DNA of 36,549 nucleotides from Clostridiales bacterium (GTDB lineage Bacteria > Bacillota > Clostridia > Christensenellales > CAG-138): assembly GCA_009779405.1 (NCBI GenBank), contig WREI01000018.1, positions 1 to 36,549 of the forward strand. Direction: 5' to 3'. Made by a program: the position numbers and the translations under genes. Under the pieces are notes generated by a model. The model saw only the letters and a program-made list of their open reading frames with translations. It did not search any database and was not told where the DNA came from. Positions 31,259-36,549 of the stretch are shown in pieces (the stretch's first letter is position 1; each line of letters opens with the position of its first letter).

Positions 31259-32386
31259 TCATGAAATTCGTGGAATACTATCCGTCTCCGCAACCAGCGA
31301 CACCAGCGGATAGTGTTTGTTATAGTGTTTCTGGATAAACATGCCGCTGCGCTCGGCGAATAGGGTGCTTGCGGCACGGTCGGCGGCAGCGATCAGGATG
31401 CGCTCGTGGGCGCAGAGCAGGGGGGAGGGCGAAATGGGGTCGCCCGTCGATGCCATATTGATGCAGCGGCAGCTTTGCAGGCAGCGGTCTTTGAGCGCGC
31501 ATTTTTTGCATAGGGGGTGCGCGCCGCGACTCTCGCTGTATACTTCCATGCGCCTGCTTTCATTTATACCATGCTCCAGGTCGCCGATGCAATAGGCGAG
31601 ATTGCCGACGAACTGCGTGCAGGGATAGAGTTTGCCGTCCGTGTCGATGCAGATTTGCTCATAGCCTAATTTGCAACGTTCCTTGCAGAAGGTGCGGCGG
31701 TTGACACGGCTGTTGATTTTGCTGTCTATGGGGCTGAAAAAGAATTTGCGTTCGGCGCGTGTCTCGGCGCAGTACCAGTCCGCGAGGGTATCATACTGTT
31801 TTTCCAGTTCGGCCAAATCCGCGTCCGTCCATGTGGCGGAATAGTCGGGCGAGACGACGAGGTTTTGGAAGCCGAGGGCATAGATATGGCGTACGGAGTC
31901 GGCATAAACCGCCAGATTGTTGGGCGAAAGCGTCATCATGCAGGCGGTATAGGGGTTGGCGGCCAGGAGAGCCGGGGCGTGGGCGACGGCCTTCTCATAG
32001 CTCCCTTCCTCCGCCGCGTTCATGCGGTTGCGGTCGTGCGCCACCTGCGTGCCGTCGAGCGACAAGGAAATGATGATACCCGCGCGCTTAGCGAAGGCGA
32101 TAAAATCCGCATCCAAGAGCGTGCCGTTCGTAGTGATTTTGAAATACAGCTTCTGCCCCTGCGCCTTGTGCGCGTGGGCGTATCCGATCAGCTCCGCGAT
32201 CCGTTCGCGGCAGAGCAGCGGCTCGCCGCCGTACAGACCTATGCCCACGGCGGAACCGCCATATTCCAGCGCGAGGTCTATCGCGGCGAAAGCCGTGTCG
32301 GCGGACATATGGATGTTTCCCTTGTGCTGCCCGCAGTAGCGGCAGCGCAGGTTGCATTGGTGGGTGATGTACAAGGTGAATTGCAC
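31259..32386 (-). CDS. Radical SAM/SPASM-domain protein, peptide- or protein-maturase-like
   Basis: The 375-residue enzyme starts with a radical SAM site very close to the N-terminus: ITHQCNLRCRYCG (Cys11, Cys15, Cys18 for the 4Fe-4S cluster that splits SAM). GLYGGEPLLC is the SAM-binding GGE motif, and KITTNGTLL and ISLSLDGTQVAHDRNR follow, as in anaerobic sulfatase-maturing enzymes. The C-terminal SPASM region carries many Cys for auxiliary clusters: FCKERCKLGYEQICIDTDGKLYPCTQFVG, then CKKCALKDRCLQSCRCINM and a final LLC. Such enzymes modify peptides or proteins. No short Cys-rich precursor gene is visible nearby. It starts with GTG 32386 after GGGAGGA. Repeat element C lies directly upstream. 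Confidence 0.9.
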   Translation of the reverse strand: MQFTLYITHQCNLRCRYCGQHKGNIHMSADTAFAAIDLALEYGGSAVGIGLYGGEPLLCRERIAELIGYAHAHKAQGQKLYFKITTNGTLLDADFIAFAKRAGIIISLSLDGTQVAHDRNRMNAAEEGSYEKAVAHAPALLAANPYTACMMTLSPNNLAVYADSVRHIYALGFQNLVVSPDYSATWTDADLAELEKQYDTLADWYCAETRAERKFFFSPIDSKINSRVNRRTFCKERCKLGYEQICIDTDGKLYPCTQFVGNLAYCIGDLEHGINESRRMEVYSESRGAHPLCKKCALKDRCLQSCRCINMASTGDPISPSPLLCAHERILIAAADRAASTLFAERSGMFIQKHYNKHYPLVSLVAETDSIPRIS

Positions 32387-32402
32387 TTAGCTGTCCTCCC
32401 TC

Positions 32403-32523
32403 GAGTGAAGAGTGAAGAGTTGCGGTAGGAATCGCAAGCGATTCCTGATTGAACCAGAAATCCCGAAGGGATTTTTCTACCGTGCCGATACATCGGCACG
32501 GTGCAACTATTCACTCATAACTC
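32403..32523. repeat. Modular inverted-repeat element C
   Basis: The left arm GAGTGAAGAGTGAAGAGTTG is mirrored on the right by CAACTATTCACTCATAACTC. Core hairpins: AGGAATCGC-AA-GCGATTCCT (32427–32446), AAATCCC-GAA-GGGATTT (32458–32474), and an extra one inserted in the right arm, ACCGTGCCGAT-AC-ATCGGCACGGT (32479–32502). It lies in the divergent spacer between the radical SAM gene and spoIIID. Confidence 0.87.
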
Positions 32524-32571
32524 CACACAAAGTATACCACGCAAAGTGCGGAAAAGTTGCATCGCTTTCTT

Positions 32572-32600
32572 GTATTTTTGCACGCTTTCCCTCATACCCT
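32572..32600 (+). promoter_or_regulatory. Possible sigma-E-like promoter of spoIIID
   Basis: GTATTTT (32572–32578), a 14-base spacer and CATACCCT (32593–32600) match the sigma-E consensus at 5 of 7 and 7 of 8 positions. spoIIID is sigma-E dependent in B. subtilis, which supports the call. Confidence 0.5.
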
Positions 32601-32628
32601 GTACAAACGGGTAATGGGGGGGCGCGCT

Positions 32629-32883
32629 ATGCGGCATGCGGAAGAGCGGATTTACAGGGAAGCGCAGTATATTTTGGAGCACCACGCGACCGTGCGCGAC
32701 GCGGCGCGGGTTTTTCACGCGGGGAAATCGACCGTGCATCAGGATGTGACGACGCGGCTGATGCAATTGAACCCCGCGCTTTACGCGAAGGTGCGCGCGG
32801 TGCTGGATGTGAATCTGGCCGAGCGGCATGTGCGCGGCGGGCAGGCGACGAGGGAGAAGTATTTGGGGATAGGTAACAGGTAA
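32629..32883 (+). CDS. spoIIID: Stage III sporulation transcriptional regulator SpoIIID
   Basis: SpoIIID is a small DNA-binding protein that adjusts the sigma-E regulon in the mother cell and helps switch on sigma-K genes. The 84-residue product aligns with B. subtilis SpoIIID: ERIYREAQYILEHHATVRDAARVF, then the recognition helix GKSTVHQDVTTRLMQLNP and the end ERHVRGGQATREKYLGIG. Start ATG 32629 is chosen because the family begins about six residues before the first helix, and a G-run (32616–32622) lies 6 bases upstream; ATG 32614 is possible. The last residues (NR) and stop codon fall in the start of repeat element D. It is convergent with the EF-G-like gene. Confidence 0.95.
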   Translation: MRHAEERIYREAQYILEHHATVRDAARVFHAGKSTVHQDVTTRLMQLNPALYAKVRAVLDVNLAERHVRGGQATREKYLGIGNR

Positions 32884-32991
32884 TAATGCAGAATGCAGAG
32901 AGGGGTTTAGCAAGTAATAAAGGGTAATGCAGAATGCAGAGAGCTTGGTATACAAGCTTCTCTGCATTCTGCATTATTACTTATTACCTTA
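32871..32991. repeat. Inverted-repeat element D (TAATGCAGAATGCAGAG family)
   Basis: A 19-base direct repeat TAATGCAGAATGCAGAGAG occurs at 32884–32902 and 32925–32943. The second copy with GCTTG pairs with 32953–32976 to give a 23-bp stem with one bulged base and a 5-base loop. Outer GGTAATAA-like words are also inverted. The element holds the stop codon of spoIIID (32881–32883) and the TAA stop of the EF-G-like gene (32989–32991). There is no clear T-tract, though the hairpin may still stop convergent transcription. Confidence 0.8.
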
Positions 32992-35052
32992 TTCCTCGTC
33001 TTCCTCTTCGCGCTTGGCTTGTTCGATGATCTTTTGCGCGATGTTGCCGGGGACGTCCTCGTAGCGGACGAACTCGGAGGAGAAGGAGCCGCGGGCTTGG
33101 GTCATCGACAGGAGGTCCGTGGCATATTTCAGCATCTCGGAGAGGGGAGCTTCGGCGGCGACTTCGGTGCCGCCGTCGACCGGGTTCATGCCCAGCATTC
33201 TGCCGCGGCGGCGGTTCAGGTCGCCGATAACGTCGCCCACGTAGTCACTGGGAACCGTGATCTTATAGAGATAGATTGGCTCGATCAGGGCGGGATTGGC
33301 TTTGACGCAGGCCGCCTTATAGGAGAGACGGGCCGCGCTCTTGAACGCGACTTCCTTGGAATCGACCGGGTGATATTTGCCGTCATAGAGCGTGGCCTTC
33401 AGGCCGACCATGGGATAGCCCGCCAGCACGCCGCGAAGCATCGCTTCCTTTAAGCCTTTTTCCACGGCGGGGACATATTCCTTCGGCACGACGCCGCCGA
33501 CGATGGCGTTGACGAACTCATAGTCCGTACCCTCGGGCGCGGGCTCGAAACGCATCTGCACGACGCCGAACTGGCCGCTGCCGCCCGACCGCTTCTTGTG
33601 CTTCCCTTCGGCCTCGGCTGTGCCGCGTATGGTCTCGCGATACGGGATCGAGGGATCGGAGAGCTGGGCTTCCACGTTGGACTTGTTCTTCAGCTTGGAG
33701 CATACCACGTCGATATGCTTCTCGCCCAGACCGCCTATCAGCACGTCGCCCGTCTCCGCGTTCTTTTCGATGCGGATCGTGGGGTCCTCTTCGCGCAGGC
33801 GCTGGAGACCCGCGATAACCTTGTCCTCTTCGCCCTGCTTCTTGGAGGAGACCGCCATATTGATGCAGGCCTGCGGGAACGCGATGGGTACGACGCGCAC
33901 GGGATCCGCCGCGTCGCACAGGGTATCGTTCGTGTTGGTGAATTGCAGCTTGGCCAGTGCGCCGATATCGCCCGCGCAGAGCTTATCTATACCGATGGAC
34001 TTTTTGCCGCGGAGCAGATAGGGCGAGGAGGGCTTTTCGCTCTTCTCGGAGTTGATATTATAGGGCGCGACATTGAGGTCGAGGGTGCCGCGCAGAACCT
34101 TGACGATGGAGAACTTGCCGAACTGGTCGTTGACCGTTTTGGCGACGATCGCCACCAGCTTGCCGTCGCGGGTCAGCTCAATGACTGCATCCGTCTTGAG
34201 ACTGTAGGCCACGGGCAGTTTCGCGTCCACGGCGGCGGGCAGATAGTGGACGATATTGTCCAACAGGGCCGCAATGCCGAGGTTGGCCTGGGCAGCCGTG
34301 CAGACGACGAGGGTGGTATCGCCGTTTTGTACGCCGACGCTGAGACCGCGCAGGATATCCTCGCGGGAGAGCTCGCCATCCTCGAAGAACTTTTCCATCA
34401 GTTCCTCGTCCGTCTCGGCGGCGGCCTCGGTGAGCTGCTCATAGAGGGCCTGCGCCTTGTCTTTCAGCGCGGCGGGGAGGGGCATATCCTTCTCGCCCTT
34501 GCCGTCGAACTTCTTGGCCGTCATATTGATGATATCCACATAGCCGATGAAGTTGCTGCCCTCCATGATGGGCAGCTGGATGGGCACGACCGAGGGGCCG
34601 AACTTTTCATTGACGGCGGCCATCACCTTCTCAAAGTTGGCGTTTTCGCGATCCATCTGGTTGATCACCATTAGCCGCGGCTTGCCCTGCGCGCGACTCA
34701 AAGCCATCGCCTTTTCGGTGCCGACCACGGGGCCGGAAACGGCACCGACCACGATGAGCGCGCTGTCGCAGAGGGCGAATGCAGCGGCGACCTCGCCGTA
34801 GAAATCGAAGCCGCCCGGCGCGTCGATTATATTGATCTTCGTGTTCTTCCATTCCAAGGGCGCGAGCGCGAGGTTGATGGAAATTTTGCGGTTGATTTCC
34901 TCGGGATCAAAGTCCGTCGTTGCGGTGCCGGGCACCATGCGATCCACCAGGCCGACCGTGTACAATGCGGCCTCGGTGATTGTGGATTTGCCTTCGCCGC
35001 CGTGTCCGAACACGCCGATATTGCGAATGTCTTTTGCGGTGTAGTCTTTCAT
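32989..35052 (-). CDS. Elongation factor G-like GTPase with atypical switch motifs
   Basis: The 687-residue protein has the EF-G domain order: G domain with insert (1–270), domain II (about 290–370), III (about 390–460), IV (about 465–590) and V (about 590–670, with YLYKITVPSDYVGDVIGDLNRRRG). The P-loop is GHGGEGKST (16–24), not GHVDHGKTT. Switch I has EEINRKISIN. Switch II reads DAPGGFDF (77–84) where true EF-G has DTPGHVDF, so the catalytic histidine is replaced by Gly81. The base-binding motif is NQMD, not NKMD. It thus belongs to the EF-G-like (EF-G2-type) paralogues rather than housekeeping FusA, and GTP hydrolysis may be slow. TAGGAGAACAG precedes ATG 35052. Its role is unknown. Confidence 0.93.
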   Translation of the reverse strand: MKDYTAKDIRNIGVFGHGGEGKSTITEAALYTVGLVDRMVPGTATTDFDPEEINRKISINLALAPLEWKNTKINIIDAPGGFDFYGEVAAAFALCDSALIVVGAVSGPVVGTEKAMALSRAQGKPRLMVINQMDRENANFEKVMAAVNEKFGPSVVPIQLPIMEGSNFIGYVDIINMTAKKFDGKGEKDMPLPAALKDKAQALYEQLTEAAAETDEELMEKFFEDGELSREDILRGLSVGVQNGDTTLVVCTAAQANLGIAALLDNIVHYLPAAVDAKLPVAYSLKTDAVIELTRDGKLVAIVAKTVNDQFGKFSIVKVLRGTLDLNVAPYNINSEKSEKPSSPYLLRGKKSIGIDKLCAGDIGALAKLQFTNTNDTLCDAADPVRVVPIAFPQACINMAVSSKKQGEEDKVIAGLQRLREEDPTIRIEKNAETGDVLIGGLGEKHIDVVCSKLKNKSNVEAQLSDPSIPYRETIRGTAEAEGKHKKRSGGSGQFGVVQMRFEPAPEGTDYEFVNAIVGGVVPKEYVPAVEKGLKEAMLRGVLAGYPMVGLKATLYDGKYHPVDSKEVAFKSAARLSYKAACVKANPALIEPIYLYKITVPSDYVGDVIGDLNRRRGRMLGMNPVDGGTEVAAEAPLSEMLKYATDLLSMTQARGSFSSEFVRYEDVPGNIAQKIIEQAKREEEDEE

Positions 35053-35194
35053 TCTGTTCTCCTATTGTATTTATGGCGCGACAAAACGCCCAGTCTTACT
35101 TAGAATAGATTATAGCAGATGTGCGCGCGTTTGTAAACGGCTGTTTGACGGATTATTCCCTTGCATTTGTCACAATAACGCCCCAATTCCCCGC

Positions 35195-35223
35195 TTGACA
35201 AGCGGTATGTGCGCATGTATTAT
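35195..35223 (+). promoter_or_regulatory. Sigma-A promoter of the MarR–ABC transporter operon
   Basis: TTGACA (35195–35200), a 17-base spacer and TATTAT (35218–35223) form a near-perfect promoter 38 bases before the MarR start codon. Confidence 0.85.
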
Positions 35224-35243
35224 TTAATAGTATTAATAATTAA
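35224..35243. promoter_or_regulatory. Possible MarR operator
   Basis: Just after the -10 element, TTAAT and ATTAA form the ends of an AT-rich imperfect 20-base inverted repeat. MarR regulators often repress their own operon from such sites. Only the outer five positions pair perfectly, so confidence is low. Confidence 0.4.
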
Positions 35244-35260
35244 GAGAGGGGAATAATTTT

Positions 35261-35701
35261 ATGGATTACGATGCGCTGGCTGTCGAACTGCTCGAGAACA
35301 TGCACGCGCTTCGCAAGGCGCGGATGCAAAAGGATATGGAGGAGGGCTTGCAGGGGGAAAAGCGGGTTTTGCACTTTATCGCAAACCGAGGTGACAATGT
35401 CCAGCCCGGCGATATAGTGCAGGATATGCAGGTCAGTGCCGCGCGTATCGCGCAGACCCTGAACGGCATAGAGAAAAAGGGACTGATCATCCGTCACATA
35501 GACAACAGCGATCGACGCAGGATTCTGATTACCATCACTCCCGAAGGCATAGATTTGGCGGAAGCGCATATGCGGAACCAGATGCAGTCCACGGCCGAAA
35601 TGCTCCGCCTGCTGGGCGAAAACGACGCAAGGGAGCACGTGCGCATCATGGGTAGATTGGCGGCTCTGATGTCAGAAGAAAACAAATCACAGGAAGGATA
35701 A
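35261..35701 (+). CDS. MarR-family transcriptional regulator
   Basis: The 146-residue winged-helix repressor has the MarR pattern: GEKRVLHFIANRGDNVQPGDIVQDMQVSAARIAQTLNGIEKKGLIIRHI (helices 2–4 with recognition helix), NSDRRRILITITPEG (wing with the conserved D-x-R-R) and a C-terminal dimerisation helix. GAGAGGGG lies before ATG 35261. It is followed five bases later by an ABC exporter gene, a standard arrangement in which the repressor senses the exported compound. A TTGACA/TATTAT promoter and an AT-rich inverted repeat lie upstream. The ligand is unknown. Confidence 0.94.
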   Translation: MDYDALAVELLENMHALRKARMQKDMEEGLQGEKRVLHFIANRGDNVQPGDIVQDMQVSAARIAQTLNGIEKKGLIIRHIDNSDRRRILITITPEGIDLAEAHMRNQMQSTAEMLRLLGENDAREHVRIMGRLAALMSEENKSQEG

Positions 35702-35706
35702 GATAT

Positions 35707-36549
35707 ATGCTCAAAATATTTAAGTATCTCAAGCCCAAAGAATGGCTCCTGTTTGGTATCAGCCTGCTCTTTATCGTCGCGCAGGTCTGGCTGGATATTG
35801 CAATGCCCGATTATATGAAAGAGATTACGATGCTCATTAACCAGGAAAGCGCCCTGGCCGATATTTGGCGTGCGGGGGGCATGATGCTCCTTTGCGCGTT
35901 GGGCAGCCTGGTCGGTGCCGTCATTGTGGGCTACTTCGCGGCGCGCATAGCCGCCGGCGTCTCACAGCGCGTACGCAGCCTGCTCTTCAACAAGGTGGAG
36001 AGCTTTTCCATGGAGGAGATCAACCGTTTCTCCACCTCCAGTTTGATTACGCGTTCCACGAACGACGTTATGCAGGTGACGATGTTTATCACCATGGCCA
36101 TGCAATTGCTGTTCAAGGCTCCCATCACGGCTGTATGGGCGCTGACAAAAATAGCGGGTCAGGGCTGGCAATGGTCGCTTGTAACGGGCGTGGGCGTTTT
36201 GATCGTTCTGGTTACCGTGACGCTGATGATCGTTTTCGTCATGCCGAAGTTCCGAAAAATGCAGGTGCTGACCGACAATATCACGCGGGTGACGCGGGAA
36301 AACCTGATGGGGCTGCGGGTTGTGCGAGCCTATAACGCCGAAGCGTATCAAGAAGAGAGATTTGAGCAGGCCAATGCGGAACTGACGGGGACACAACTCT
36401 TTACCAACCGCGCCATGGCCTTTATGATGCCCCTTATGAATCTGGTGATGGGCGGGCTCACGCTCGCGATCACATGGATAGGCGCATATCTCATCTCGGC
36501 AGCGGGCGTGGAAGTCAAGGGCGTTTTGTTTGCCGATATGGTCGTATTC
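35707..36549 (+). CDS. ABC multidrug-exporter-type permease/ATPase, 5' part only
   Basis: The reading frame stays open for 281 codons to the window edge. It encodes the transmembrane domain of an ABC exporter: MLKIFKYLKPKEWLLFGISLLFIVAQVWLDIAMPDYM at the start, then RVRSLLFNKVESFSMEEINRFSTSSLITRSTNDVMQV, a motif of the ABC_membrane family (heterodimeric multidrug exporters), and ENLMGLRVVRAYNAEAYQEERFEQAN in the next cytoplasmic loop. About five membrane segments are covered. The ATPase domain would be outside the window, as would a likely partner gene. AGGAAGGA precedes ATG 35707, and the MarR gene is five bases upstream, so both are one operon. Confidence 0.93.
   Translation, partial: MLKIFKYLKPKEWLLFGISLLFIVAQVWLDIAMPDYMKEITMLINQESALADIWRAGGMMLLCALGSLVGAVIVGYFAARIAAGVSQRVRSLLFNKVESFSMEEINRFSTSSLITRSTNDVMQVTMFITMAMQLLFKAPITAVWALTKIAGQGWQWSLVTGVGVLIVLVTVTLMIVFVMPKFRKMQVLTDNITRVTRENLMGLRVVRAYNAEAYQEERFEQANAELTGTQLFTNRAMAFMMPLMNLVMGGLTLAITWIGAYLISAAGVEVKGVLFADMVVF

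Noticed and set aside
32884-32943. Repeated 19-base word as a CRISPR array
   Set aside because: There are only two direct copies, the third is inverted, spacing is not CRISPR-like, and there are no cas genes.
33598-34674. 358-codon open frame on the plus strand opposite the EF-G-like gene
   Set aside because: It is an antisense shadow of a well-recognised GTPase gene, without start signals or family motifs.

Overview
The window looks like a chromosomal segment of an anaerobic, endospore-forming Bacillota (class Clostridia). The evidence is spoIVA and spoIIID, a type I dockerin on a secreted protein, the Asp23–fakA–recG gene order typical of Bacillota, AGGAGG-type ribosome binding sites with frequent TTG/GTG starts, and many lipoproteins. 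Most of it is GC-rich. I see no rRNA, tRNA or CRISPR array, and no transposase or integrase gene. The last gene runs off the right edge.

Layout. 1–4966: a giant secreted protein with two CHAP peptidase-like domains, InlB-type repeats and a C-terminal dockerin, preceded by a perfect 26-bp palindrome. 4980–8387: spoIVA under a sigma-E-like promoter, then a 1.6-kb AT-rich cassette (HTH regulator and two lipoproteins), then a second, broken copy of the last 217 bases of spoIVA followed by a terminator. The cassette therefore sits between direct repeats of the spoIVA 3' end. 8472–14088: a membrane-anchored DUF5050-like propeller, a double GNAT acetyltransferase, a membrane NTF2-like protein, tcdA, and an adjacent pair of enzyme homologues (alpha/beta hydrolase and NagB-like) that have both lost catalytic residues. 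14225–19419: yebC, then the Asp23-family gene, fakA and recG, then a small lipoprotein. 19503–24582 (minus strand): an HTH protein with a leader containing four consecutive hairpins, a membrane-anchored CYTH protein, two tandem TM–BamE-like paralogues, two CNNM/CBS transport proteins and a DUF4190-like protein. 24695–29294 (minus): a three-gene operon of secreted CotH-family kinase with lamin-tail domains, VTC-type polyphosphate-polymerase-like protein and multi-pass DUF4956 protein. 29448–32386 (minus): two surface lipoprotein-like genes and a radical SAM/SPASM enzyme. 32629–36549: spoIIID, a divergent EF-G-like GTPase, and a MarR regulator with the start of an ABC exporter.

The most notable non-gene content is a set of long imperfect inverted-repeat elements (10862–10974, 14091–14200, 32403–32523, and two of unrelated sequence but similar build at 19429–19516 and 32871–32991). 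They are made of short repeated words in the arms and small hairpins in the core. Core hairpins in different copies differ by paired changes that keep the stem. Several elements, and a shorter palindrome at 9541–9563, sit exactly at gene ends and supply stop codons.

The strongest candidates for new biology are the spoIVA 3'-end exchange flanking the AT-rich cassette, the modular palindrome family, the four-hairpin leader, and the CotH–VTC–DUF4956 operon, which could be an envelope phosphorylation or polyphosphate system.
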